NCBI GenBank assembly: GCA_013298455.1
Contig: JAAFHR010000039.1
Location: 1 to 13,211, forward strand
Reading direction: 5' to 3'
Origin: Betaproteobacteria bacterium
Lineage (GTDB): Bacteria > Pseudomonadota > Gammaproteobacteria > Burkholderiales > Casimicrobiaceae
Length of the DNA stretch: 13,211 nucleotides
Both the position numbers and the translations under genes were made by a program. The notes beneath the pieces were generated by a model. The model saw only the letters and a program-made list of their open reading frames with translations, searched no databases and was not told the origin of the DNA. The stretch's first letter is position 1. The number at the start of each line of letters is the position of its first letter. Below are positions 1 to 7,974 of this stretch, in pieces.

Positions 1-979
1 GCGCAGAGCCGCCCGTGAGCACGATCCCCGAGCGCAGCATCGGCTCAAAGCCCGAACGCTTCATCTGATCGTGAACCAACTGAAACAACTCCTCAACGCG
101 CGGCTCAACCACCTCAGCGAGCATGTGTCGCGCCATCGATTTCGCAGGGCGATCAGCCACGCTCGGCACTTCAATGATCTCGTCAGTCGACACCATTTTG
201 CGAAGCGCGCTGGCGTGCAGGTGTTTGATGTCGCTCGCCTCTTTGCTCGGAATTCGAAGCGCCATGGCGATGTCGTTAGTGATCTGATCGCCCGCTACAG
301 CGAGCACGCCGGTGTGGCGAATTGAGCCACCGGTGAAGAGGGCGTAGTCGGTCGTTCCGCCGCCAATGTCGACCAAGCCCACACCCAAATCCATCTCGTC
401 GCGGGTTAAGCAAGCGGCAGCCGATGCGAGGGGTTGCAGCACCAGCTCTTGCACATCGAGCCCGCAACGGCGCACACACTTTTCGATGTTTTCAGCCGCG
501 GACACTGCGCCGGTAACGATATGGACCTTCACCTCAAGACGACGACCACTCATGCCAAGCGGACGTCGCACGCCCTCTTGACCATCAATGATGTATTCCT
601 GTGGAATCGTGTGCAGCACGACCTGATCATTGGGAATGGCAATAGCGCGCGCCGTTTCGATCACGCGCTCCATATCAGCGGCAGTGACTTCGGATTCCTT
701 CATCGCCACCATGCCGCTCGAATTCAAGCTTCGAATGTGGCTACCCGCAATGCCTACGTAGACCTGTGTGAGTTTGCAATTGGCCATCGCGGCAGCCTCT
801 TTCACGGCGGCGGCAATGGATGCAGTCGTGGCATCGATGTCCACCACCATGCCTTTGCGCAACCCATGTGATGGCTGCTCGCCGAAACCGATGACGCGGA
901 TGCCGGTGTCGCTGATTTCAGCAACGAGAGCCACGACTTTTGACGTGCCGATATCGAGCGCTGCGACGAGTTCACTCAT
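1..979 (-). CDS. ftsA: Cell division protein FtsA (partial, C-terminus beyond window)
   Basis: FtsA is an actin-like ATP-binding protein that tethers FtsZ filaments to the inner membrane and recruits later divisome proteins. I translated the frame by hand: 326 codons run open from the ATG at 979 to the window edge, about three quarters of a usual 410-420 residue FtsA. Seen: phosphate-1 motif DIGTSKV (residues 9-15), the 1C subdomain region with IPQEY (125-129), phosphate-2 motif VDIGGGTTDY (203-212), and the adenosine-type motif GIVLTGGSA (318-326) at the edge. The C-terminal membrane-targeting helix lies outside. The start overlaps the ftsQ stop as ATGA, with AAGGA eight bases upstream, so the start is well supported. 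ftsZ is expected next. The family call is very secure. Confidence 0.97.
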   Translation of the reverse strand, partial: MSELVAALDIGTSKVVALVAEISDTGIRVIGFGEQPSHGLRKGMVVDIDATTASIAAAVKEAAAMANCKLTQVYVGIAGSHIRSLNSSGMVAMKESEVTAADMERVIETARAIAIPNDQVVLHTIPQEYIIDGQEGVRRPLGMSGRRLEVKVHIVTGAVSAAENIEKCVRRCGLDVQELVLQPLASAAACLTRDEMDLGVGLVDIGGGTTDYALFTGGSIRHTGVLAVAGDQITNDIAMALRIPSKEASDIKHLHASALRKMVSTDEIIEVPSVADRPAKSMARHMLAEVVEPRVEELFQLVHDQMKRSGFEPMLRSGIVLTGGSA

Positions 980-1731
980 AGCGCGATTCCTTGCTTCTCT
1001 GACGAATGGGTCGGGGTCATTTGAGCTGTGAGCGGCGCGCTATTGCGGCCGACTGCGATGGCCGATTTGTAGCGAAGATCAACGCGCGAGAGGGCCGCGC
1101 GTTGTTCGGAAGTCCAGCTCGCATAGAGCGCCGTGAAGCGATTGAGTCGTTGTGCGAATTGATCTCGGCCAAAATCAATGGCCACATCACTTTTCGTCTG
1201 CAGCGTGATCGCGCCACGCGAAGAAACGTTCATCGATTTCACCTCTAAACCCAACGGTGCGAGCGCGAGTTTTGCCTCACGGTAGCGAGCAACGACCTCG
1301 CTGGCGGCACTTGCGGGGCCATCAAAACGCGGCATCGGTGCGCGTGAGGTGGCGCGGAAAATTTCACCGTTGTCGGAGAGCAAGTCGTTTTCACCCCAGT
1401 AGCCAATCGCTCGATACTCTTGCACGCGAACATCTAGCGCCATCGGCCAGCGACGCTCAACGACCACATCGCGAACCCACGGCAGCTTCTTGAGCGTGTT
1501 TCGGGCGCGAGACGGTGACACGGTGAAAAACGTGCCACGTAAATCGCTTCGAATGGCCGATTCCAAAAGCCCGGGATCAAGCTCAGTGAGCGGCGTGATG
1601 ACAGCAACTTGACGAAGCGCGAAAACGCCGCGCGCATTCGCCCAAGAGAACGCACTCCACGCAATGGCCGCCGTGGAGGCAATGGCCATCCACAGCGCAA
1701 TGCGATTGATGAGTGCGGTGTCGTTAAGCAT
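976..1731 (-). CDS. ftsQ: Cell division protein FtsQ
   Basis: FtsQ is a bitopic inner-membrane divisome protein that holds FtsL and FtsB and links early to late division proteins. The 251-residue product has a short cytoplasmic start, one membrane segment (about residues 10-31), a POTRA domain (about 38-107, including LPWVRDVVVERRWP, residues 83-96) and the beta-rich FtsQ domain ending near RVDLRY (216-221). The last 30 residues are polar and probably disordered. The size is normal for the family. The ATG at 1731 overlaps the murC stop by 8 bases, and the stop overlaps the ftsA start by ATGA, so translation is probably coupled on both sides. In related bacteria ddl lies between murC and ftsQ; it is missing here. 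Confidence 0.95.
   Translation of the reverse strand: MLNDTALINRIALWMAIASTAAIAWSAFSWANARGVFALRQVAVITPLTELDPGLLESAIRSDLRGTFFTVSPSRARNTLKKLPWVRDVVVERRWPMALDVRVQEYRAIGYWGENDLLSDNGEIFRATSRAPMPRFDGPASAASEVVARYREAKLALAPLGLEVKSMNVSSRGAITLQTKSDVAIDFGRDQFAQRLNRFTALYASWTSEQRAALSRVDLRYKSAIAVGRNSAPLTAQMTPTHSSEKQGIAL
988..992 (-). promoter_or_regulatory. Ribosome-binding site of ftsA
   Basis: AAGGA lies eight bases before the ftsA ATG at 979, within the ftsQ 3' end, and supports that start together with the ATGA overlap. Confidence 0.65.
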
Positions 1732-3106
1732 GAGTATTAGCCGCCTTCACGGCTGCGACCACTTTCGCAGACACGGTGCCGATGGAACCGGCGCCCATGG
1801 TCATCACCACGTCGCCGTCTTTGACCATGTCGAGAATTTGTGTGGGCAGCTTCGCAACGTCCTCCACGAAAATCGGTTCGACCTTGCCACGCAAACGAAT
1901 TGCACGCGAGAGCGCACGGCCATCCGCAGCAACGATGGGCGCTTCGCCAGCGGCGTAAACCTCGGTCAAAAGCAGTGCATCAACGTCAGAGAGCACCGCA
2001 GCGAAGTCTTCAAACAAGTCACGCGTACGGGTGAAGCGATGCGGCTGAAACGCAAGCACCAAGCGTCGCCCGGGAAACGCCGCGCGCGCTGCGGCGAGCG
2101 TGGTTTTGAGCTCAACGGGATGATGTCCGTAGTCATCAATAAGCTCGAATTTCGCAGCGCCGTGCGTCACCACGCCATAGCGATCAAAGCGCCGCCCGAC
2201 GCCACCGAATGCCGCTAACGCCCGAGCAATGGCGGCGTCATCCACGCCCAAGTCTTGCCCGATGGCGATTGCGGACAGAGCGTTTCTGACGTTGTGCATA
2301 CCTGCGGCGTTGAGCACCACGGCGAACGAGGCGTGCCCTGCCCGAACGACATTGAAGCGCATCGTCGCACCGTCAGCGCGCACATCGGTGGCGCGAACGT
2401 CAGCCGTCTCTGAGAGCCCGTAGGTCACCACAGGCGTGACGATTTTCGGGATGATCGATGCCACACCTTCATCATCGATACAGGCGTATACCGAGCCGTA
2501 AAACGGTAGTCGATGCGAGAAATCAACAAACGCTTGCTTCAGTCGATCCAAGCTGTGACCGTAGGTTTCCATGTGGTCAGCATCGATATTGGTGATCACT
2601 GCCAAAGTGGGCGAGAGATGCAAGAACGATGCGTCTGATTCATCGGCTTCGGCGACTAGGAATTCGCCCGTACCCAATCGAGCGTTGGAACCTGCAGCGA
2701 GTAAGCGACCACCGATGACGAACGTTGGATCAAGGTGGCCTTCACCCAAAACGCTCGCTACGAGTGATGTTGTCGTGGTCTTGCCGTGTGTGCCAGCGAT
2801 AGCGATACCGCGCTTCATGCGCATCAACTCAGCGAGCATCAAGGCGCGTGGTACCACGGGAATTTTCGAAGCCAGCGCGGCGACCAATTCAGGATTCTCG
2901 CGGCTGATCGCGGTGGATGTGACGACGGCTTGTGCGTCCCCAAGATTGGCCGCAGCATGCCCGACAAACGTTTGCACGCCGAGGCTCTTGAGGCGCTCCA
3001 GCACTGCCGAATTCGACGCATCGCTACCGCTGACTTGGTAGCCCTGATTGTGCAAAACCTCAGCGATGCCGCTCATGCCGATGCCGCCGATGCCGATAAA
3101 GTGCAT
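1724..3106 (-). CDS. murC: UDP-N-acetylmuramate--L-alanine ligase MurC
   Basis: MurC adds L-alanine to UDP-MurNAc with ATP, the first step of stem-peptide synthesis in the cytoplasm. The 460-residue product shows the full Mur ligase layout: N-terminal Rossmann motif GIGGIGMSG (residues 5-13), P-loop GTHGKTTTT (105-113), ADESD (153-157 region), NIDADHM (173-179), HNVRNALSA (271-279), and the C-terminal motifs DDYGHHP (324-330) and QPHRFTR (354-360), with GAGSIG near 438. No key residue is missing. The N-terminus is short compared with E. coli MurC. A TGA lies 15 codons upstream in frame with no other start codon between, so ATG 3106 is the only usable start; AGG sits nine bases before it. It overlaps the murG end by 34 bases. 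Confidence 0.97.
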   Translation of the reverse strand: MHFIGIGGIGMSGIAEVLHNQGYQVSGSDASNSAVLERLKSLGVQTFVGHAAANLGDAQAVVTSTAISRENPELVAALASKIPVVPRALMLAELMRMKRGIAIAGTHGKTTTTSLVASVLGEGHLDPTFVIGGRLLAAGSNARLGTGEFLVAEADESDASFLHLSPTLAVITNIDADHMETYGHSLDRLKQAFVDFSHRLPFYGSVYACIDDEGVASIIPKIVTPVVTYGLSETADVRATDVRADGATMRFNVVRAGHASFAVVLNAAGMHNVRNALSAIAIGQDLGVDDAAIARALAAFGGVGRRFDRYGVVTHGAAKFELIDDYGHHPVELKTTLAAARAAFPGRRLVLAFQPHRFTRTRDLFEDFAAVLSDVDALLLTEVYAAGEAPIVAADGRALSRAIRLRGKVEPIFVEDVAKLPTQILDMVKDGDVVMTMGAGSIGTVSAKVVAAVKAANTHA

Positions 3107-4200
3107 GCGGAAAGACCTGTGTTGCGAGTTGCGGCGGCGCGCTCGATGGCGTCACAAATGCGCTCGGTGGCGTTGGCGTGAGCAACGCTGGTTGCTGCCG
3201 CCGACATCGCTTTGAGTTGCACTCGATCAAGCGAAGTAATCAGCGAAGCGAGTGTGTCGGCGAGCAGATCGCGCTGCTCAACGATGCGGGCGGCGTTTAC
3301 CGAAGCGAGCGTTTGCGCGTTGTGCAACTGCTGTTGATCGGCGTGGTGGGGATAGGGAATCAAAATGGAAGGTACGCCCAGCAGCGCGAGCTCGGAGACT
3401 GTGCTCGCGCCGCTTCGGCCGATGAACAAGTCGGCGTCGGCCAACGCTGTCCACGATTGATCGAGGAACTCACGAACGTCAGCATCAACCCCCGCCTCGG
3501 CGTAGCGGGTTGCGGTTGCGCCCGCCGCACCTTTGCCAGCTTGATGCAGGATGTGTGGGCGAGCGGCTGGATCCATCGCAGCGAAGGCCGCAGGGAGCGC
3601 TGTGTTGAGCGCCTCCGCGCCCCGGCTGCCGCCCATCACCAACACCTTGACGCGTCCGTTGCGCGCGGCGAAGCGCTCAGCTGCAGACGTAATCGCTGCG
3701 AATTCTTTGCGAATGGGATTGCCGGTTACGACGCGCCGAGCACCGAGTTCAGCGAAAGTATTCGTGAAGCCAGTCAACACCGTTGTTGAAAATTTAGCCA
3801 GCAATCGGTTCGCAAGCCCTGCAACCGCATCGCTTTGGTGAATCAGTAAAGGCACTTTCATTCGCCAAGCTGCCAAGCCACCGGGCACGGTTGGGTAGCC
3901 CCCCATGCCGATCACGGCGGTGGGTTGAACCGACTTGAAATGACGTTTCGCTTCGTTGAACGCACTCCACAGCGTACCGGGTAAACGAAGCTTCGCGCCA
4001 AGACCACGCCCAACGATGCCTTCAAACGCAATCGCCTTCAACGGAAATTCCTTCGGATCAACCAGCGTTTGCTCCATGCCCCGAGGCGTGCCCATCCAGC
4101 TCACCTGCCATCCACGCTCACGCATGGCACGAGCCACGGCAAGCCCCGGATAGATGTGTCCACCGGTGCCACCAGCCATCACGACGAGATGCCCACTCAT
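3073..4200 (-). CDS. murG: UDP-GlcNAc:lipid I N-acetylglucosaminyltransferase MurG
   Basis: MurG transfers GlcNAc from UDP-GlcNAc to lipid I, making lipid II at the cytoplasmic face of the inner membrane (GT28 family, GT-B fold). The product is 375 residues from the chosen start. Seen: first glycine loop GGTGGHIYPG (10-19), second glycine region IGMGGYPTVPG (97-107), GNPIR (160-164), third glycine loop GGSRGA (190-195), and donor-site motif RSGASTVSE (262-270). Two motifs are unusual: HQSDAVAGLANR (121-132), where HEQN is usual, and GGSRGA, where GGSLGA is usual. ATG 4200 is preferred to an upstream in-frame TTG at 4236 because it gives the standard N-terminus and an ATGA overlap with ftsW. 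The last ~20 residues are an Ala/Ser-rich tail overlapping murC. Confidence 0.95.
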   Translation of the reverse strand: MSGHLVVMAGGTGGHIYPGLAVARAMRERGWQVSWMGTPRGMEQTLVDPKEFPLKAIAFEGIVGRGLGAKLRLPGTLWSAFNEAKRHFKSVQPTAVIGMGGYPTVPGGLAAWRMKVPLLIHQSDAVAGLANRLLAKFSTTVLTGFTNTFAELGARRVVTGNPIRKEFAAITSAAERFAARNGRVKVLVMGGSRGAEALNTALPAAFAAMDPAARPHILHQAGKGAAGATATRYAEAGVDADVREFLDQSWTALADADLFIGRSGASTVSELALLGVPSILIPYPHHADQQQLHNAQTLASVNAARIVEQRDLLADTLASLITSLDRVQLKAMSAAATSVAHANATERICDAIERAAATRNTGLSACTLSASAASA

Positions 4201-5429
4201 ACGGTGAACCCCCGTGTGAGCCGTCGATTTTCCCAATCGATTCGAAGCAAAATCGACAGCGCTACGAGGCTCGCAATCATGCCGCTGCCGCCGTACGACA
4301 TCAGCGGCAACGTGAGCCCTTTGGTGGGCGCGAAGCCCATGTTCACCGCGATGTTGATGAGTGATTGCACGCCGAACAGTGTGCCAATGCCTTGCGCGGT
4401 GAGTGCAGAAAACGGCTGTTCGTTTTGGCGCGATTCACGTCCGATTTTGAACGCGCGCCAGGTGATCCAAGCGTAGGCAATCACCACTACCAAAACGCCG
4501 ATCAAACCCAATTCTTCGGCAGTGACAGCGAGGATGAAATCGGTGTGCGCCTCAGGCAAGTAGTAGTGTTTTGAAACGCCCGCGCCGAGCCCCAAGCCAA
4601 AGATGCCCCCACGTCCAATGGCCATGAGCGATTGCGTGAGTTGATAGCCCTTCCCGAATTCTTGTTTCCAAGGATCAAGGAACCCAAAAATGCGCTCTAG
4701 TCGGTACGGCTCGAACCACACAAGCGCCACTGCCGAAACAATGGCCAACGCGAGCACGGGCACCACCAAACGATGATCGAGTCCCGCCATGAACAGAATC
4801 AGTAATCCGCAAGTTAGCACCACGAAGGTTGCACCAAAATCCGGCTCGCGGAGCAACAGCGCGCTAACAAACAGTGCGATCAGAATGAACGGGCCCAGCC
4901 CACGAAGTAAGCTCTGCTTCAAGGGCTGATTGGCATGCAGAAACTCGGCCTTACTCACCGCATAGCGCGCCGCGAAGAGGATCATCGCGATTTTCATCAT
5001 CTCAGACGGCTGAAAGCTAAAGGGCCCCAAAGGAATCCAACGACGTGCGCCATTGACCACCCGGCCAATGCCCGGAATCAACACCAGAATCAAGAGCACC
5101 GTTGCCGCGAGAAACACCCAAGGGGCCACGCGCTCCCACGTCTTCATCGGCGTGTCGAACACAAAGAGCGCCACCACAATAGCGATCAACACAAAGAGCG
5201 CCTGCCGAAACAAAAAGTAGGTCGACGAATTCCGAGTTAAGCGGCTCTCAGAGGCGCTGGCGATGGACGATGAATACACCATCAGCAAACCGATGGCCAA
5301 GAGCAGCACAACGACCCAGACGAGCGTGATGTCGAATTCACGTGCGGCGGCAGGCGTCCTGCCGTGCGCAGCCGAGGTGGTCGCGTTGGTGAAGCGTACT
5401 CGTAAGTCATTGAGGGCCGCGCTAAACAT
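4197..5429 (-). CDS. ftsW: Septal peptidoglycan polymerase FtsW (SEDS family)
   Basis: FtsW is the division-specific SEDS glycosyltransferase that polymerises lipid II together with FtsI. The 410-residue protein is a multi-pass membrane protein with a ~30-residue cytoplasmic start and about ten hydrophobic segments. Family motifs are present: NGARRWIPLG (126-135), FQPSE (139-143), REPDFG (194-199), GKGYQLTQS (259-267), LPEAHTDFI (291-299) with the likely catalytic Asp at 297, and LPLMSYGGSGM near the C-terminus. FtsW rather than RodA is chosen because of its place in the dcw cluster between murD and murG. The ATG at 5429 overlaps murD by 8 bases and has a strong GAGGAG ten bases upstream; the stop forms ATGA with murG. 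Confidence 0.96.
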   Translation of the reverse strand: MFSAALNDLRVRFTNATTSAAHGRTPAAAREFDITLVWVVVLLLAIGLLMVYSSSIASASESRLTRNSSTYFLFRQALFVLIAIVVALFVFDTPMKTWERVAPWVFLAATVLLILVLIPGIGRVVNGARRWIPLGPFSFQPSEMMKIAMILFAARYAVSKAEFLHANQPLKQSLLRGLGPFILIALFVSALLLREPDFGATFVVLTCGLLILFMAGLDHRLVVPVLALAIVSAVALVWFEPYRLERIFGFLDPWKQEFGKGYQLTQSLMAIGRGGIFGLGLGAGVSKHYYLPEAHTDFILAVTAEELGLIGVLVVVIAYAWITWRAFKIGRESRQNEQPFSALTAQGIGTLFGVQSLINIAVNMGFAPTKGLTLPLMSYGGSGMIASLVALSILLRIDWENRRLTRGFTV

Positions 5430-6813
5430 GGCTTACAGGCTCCTCAAACTGCACGCTTTTTGCCGTCGCCCATTGCCGCACCGCAGTGCCAAAGCGTTCT
5501 GCACGGTGCTCAAAATTGCGAAACATATCCCAGCTGGCACAGGCGGGCGAGAGCAGCAACACGTCACCGGCTGTTGCTTGATCGAGGGCGCTGTGAACCG
5601 CGTCTTCGAGGGACGAAAAGCGTTTGTTCTTGATTCCCTTTTTATCGAGCGCTGCGGCGATGGCATCCGCGTCGTGCCCAATTAAATGCACGGCCTTGCA
5701 GTGCCCGCAGGCTGCGGCCAGCTCGTCGAACGATTGACCTTTCCCGTCGCCACCGGCAATCAGCCAGGTGGGCTTACGATTGCCATTGAGCGCTGCTGAA
5801 GTCGCAACGACGGTGGTGGCTTTCGAATCGTTGATGATGTCAACGCTGCCCACGCGACCGATCCACTGATAGCGGTGCGCAACCCCAGCAAACGAGCGCA
5901 TCACCGCATCGACCACCTCAGGTGAGGGTTGCAGCGGTAAGGTGATGGCATAGGCGGCAAGCGCGTTCATGTAGTTGTGCTCGCCGCGCAGCTGCATGTC
6001 AGCGCTGTTGACAATCAATCTCTGACCGTGCATCAAGTGAACGGCGCTGGATGTGCTGTGCAGCCCCACTTCGTCATCGTCTTGGGGTGCGCTGCCTCCA
6101 AAGCTGATCTGCTTCACGCCGCTGCGACGCATGGCATTCGACCACACATCGTCACGGTTGATGACTTGCCGTTTTGCCAGCCTATAGATGCTGGCTTTGC
6201 TCGCCGCGTAGTCGAAAAAGCTTGGATAGCGATCCAAGTGGTTAGCGCTTACGTTGAGCACGGCTGCGTTTTCGAGCACCAATGATTGCGTGGACTCAAG
6301 CTGAAAACTTGAGAGCTCAAGCACCCAAGTTTTGCAATCGGGTTTGTCAGCCAACGCATCAAGAATCGGCAGACCGATGTTTCCAGCAACGACGGTGTTG
6401 GGATCGATGCGCTTCGCAATGTCGCCCGCAATGGCCGTTGTTGTGGTTTTGCCATTCGAGCCCGTGATCGCAAAAACTTTGGCGTCCGACGCCACGCTGC
6501 GTGCGAACAATTCAATATCACCCACGACGGCAACCCCTGCTTTGATCGCACTGCTTAGCGCGTAGCTCGCACGGGGCACACCAGGCGAGAGCGCGACCAA
6601 ATCACAAGACGGCAGCGCATCACGATTCACGTCGTGCCGTTTCACGATGACTGAGGGAAACCTCTCTCGAAGCAGCGCTTCACCAGACGGATTGGCTGAC
6701 CCGTCAAGCACGGTGATGATCGCGCCCCGCGCGTGCAAATGCCGCACGAGCGAGATCCCGGTTGCACCGAGCCCCACTACGTTCACGCGACAATTGGCAA
6801 GCGAGTTGGTCAC
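5422..6813 (-). CDS. murD: UDP-N-acetylmuramoyl-L-alanine--D-glutamate ligase MurD
   Basis: MurD adds D-glutamate to UDP-MurNAc-L-Ala in the cytoplasm. The product is 463 residues, near the usual length. Seen: N-terminal nucleotide-fold loop GLGATG (14-19), P-loop TGSNGKTTTT (117-126), ELSSFQLE (166-173), GEHNYMNALAA (278-288), HRYQWIG (314-320), NDSKATT (329-335), and SPACASWDMF near the C-terminus. The metal-binding region reads NVSANHLDRY (187-196); the histidine is kept, but the residue before it is Asn where Asp is more usual. The start is GTG at 6813, six bases after the mraY stop, the only true gap in the window. Its stop lies inside ftsW's first codons (8-base overlap). Confidence 0.96.
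   Translation of the reverse strand: MTNSLANCRVNVVGLGATGISLVRHLHARGAIITVLDGSANPSGEALLRERFPSVIVKRHDVNRDALPSCDLVALSPGVPRASYALSSAIKAGVAVVGDIELFARSVASDAKVFAITGSNGKTTTTAIAGDIAKRIDPNTVVAGNIGLPILDALADKPDCKTWVLELSSFQLESTQSLVLENAAVLNVSANHLDRYPSFFDYAASKASIYRLAKRQVINRDDVWSNAMRRSGVKQISFGGSAPQDDDEVGLHSTSSAVHLMHGQRLIVNSADMQLRGEHNYMNALAAYAITLPLQPSPEVVDAVMRSFAGVAHRYQWIGRVGSVDIINDSKATTVVATSAALNGNRKPTWLIAGGDGKGQSFDELAAACGHCKAVHLIGHDADAIAAALDKKGIKNKRFSSLEDAVHSALDQATAGDVLLLSPACASWDMFRNFEHRAERFGTAVRQWATAKSVQFEEPVSHV
5440..5445 (-). promoter_or_regulatory. Ribosome-binding site of ftsW
   Basis: GAGGAG lies ten bases before the ftsW ATG at 5429, inside the murD coding region. The spacing is a little long but usable. 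Confidence 0.6.
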
Positions 6814-6819
6814 TACCTG

Positions 6820-7974
6820 CTATCTCAATTTCAATGTTGAAAGACCGGCGAGCACCAAAAACATCGTGATGATCCAGAAGCGAATCACCACATGGTTTTC
6901 ATGCCAACCGCCTAGCTCAAAATGATGGTGCAGCGGCGCCATGCGAAAGATGCGTTTGCCCTTGCTGTACTTGAAGTACCCGACCTGCAGCATCACGCTG
7001 ATCGTTTCCATCACAAACACGCCGCCCATCACCACCAGCACAATTTCTTGCCGCACGATCACTGCAATCGTGCCGAGCGATGCACCCAACGCAAGCGCTC
7101 CGACGTCGCCCATAAACACCCGTGCAGGGTGGGCGTTGAACCATAAAAATCCCAAGCCAGCGCCGGCCATGGCACCGCAATAGACCATCAATTCCGCTGC
7201 GCCGGGAATGTAGGGAAAGAGCAGATAGCGCGAATAGTCGACGCGCCCCACGACGTACGCAAACACTGCCAGCGCGCTACCGACCATCACCACAGGCATG
7301 ATCGCTAAACCATCGAGCCCATCAGTGAGATTCACCGCGTTGCTGGTGCCCACGATGACAAGCCACGTCAGCGTGATAAATCCAAACACGCCGAGTGGGT
7401 AGGCGATGTTCTTGAAGAATGGCACGATCAAGTCGGCTTTTGAGGGAAGCTCATTGGTGAAACCACTCTGCATCCAGCGGAAAATCAGATCAAAAATCTT
7501 GTCGGTGCTGGGCGCTGAAATCGCGAAGGCCAAATACACGGAAGCGAGGATGCCGACGAAAGCTTGCCAGAAAAGTTTTTCTTTCGCGGACATTCCTTTG
7601 GGATTTTTGTGTACCACTTTACGGTAATCGTCCACCCAACCAATCGCACCGAAGCCGATCATCACAAAGAGCACGACCCACACAAATCGATTGCTCAGAT
7701 CAGCCCACAAGAGCGTGGAAATCGCAATCGAGAGCAGCACCATCGCGCCGCCCATCGTAGGCGTGCCTTGCTTCACCAAGTGCGTTTGTGGCCCGTCGGT
7801 ACGCACCGATTGCCCGATCTTCATAGCGAGCAACCAACGAATCATTCGTGGCCCGATCATCAGCGCGATCAACATCGCCGTAGCTGTTGCGAGCACGGTG
7901 CGCATGGTGATGTAGTTGATAACACTCAATCCACGAATGTCGTTCGCAAACAGATTGGCGAGCCAGAGCAGCAT
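6820..7974 (-). CDS. mraY: Phospho-N-acetylmuramoyl-pentapeptide-transferase MraY
   Basis: MraY transfers phospho-MurNAc-pentapeptide to undecaprenyl phosphate, making lipid I, the first membrane step of peptidoglycan synthesis. The 384-residue product is a polytopic membrane protein. Active-site motifs are intact: GWVDDYRK (112-119, Asp115/Asp116), NLTDGLDGL (215-223), FMGDVGALALG (287-297, Asp290) and the HHH motif (349-351). It is longer than the 360-residue E. coli protein because of an insertion around 155-190 before the YPLGVFGFI segment, a form I associate with betaproteobacteria. The start ATG shares one base with the murF stop (TAATG) and has only a weak AGAGA-like ribosome site, so it probably depends on coupling to murF translation, which matters because murF is frameshifted here. 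Confidence 0.97.
   Translation of the reverse strand: MLLWLANLFANDIRGLSVINYITMRTVLATATAMLIALMIGPRMIRWLLAMKIGQSVRTDGPQTHLVKQGTPTMGGAMVLLSIAISTLLWADLSNRFVWVVLFVMIGFGAIGWVDDYRKVVHKNPKGMSAKEKLFWQAFVGILASVYLAFAISAPSTDKIFDLIFRWMQSGFTNELPSKADLIVPFFKNIAYPLGVFGFITLTWLVIVGTSNAVNLTDGLDGLAIMPVVMVGSALAVFAYVVGRVDYSRYLLFPYIPGAAELMVYCGAMAGAGLGFLWFNAHPARVFMGDVGALALGASLGTIAVIVRQEIVLVVMGGVFVMETISVMLQVGYFKYSKGKRIFRMAPLHHHFELGGWHENHVVIRFWIITMFLVLAGLSTLKLR

Noticed and set aside
3066..3098. Short GCCGAT-like tandem repeat
   Set aside because: It encodes the conserved glycine-rich loop of MurC (GIGGIGMSG); the repetition follows from the protein motif.
3178..3789. A 203-codon open frame on the plus strand opposite murG, and similar ones at 1664-2218, 8229-8810 and 8837-9418
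   Set aside because: They lie entirely opposite well-identified genes, are rich in Arg, His, Ala and Cys as expected of antisense frames of GC-rich genes, and show no recognisable domain.
4201..4236. Upstream TTG start for murG at 4236
   Set aside because: It adds 12 residues before the standard MurG N-terminus, uses a weak start codon, and overlaps ftsW by 40 bases; ATG 4200 gives the expected N-terminus and an ATGA junction.
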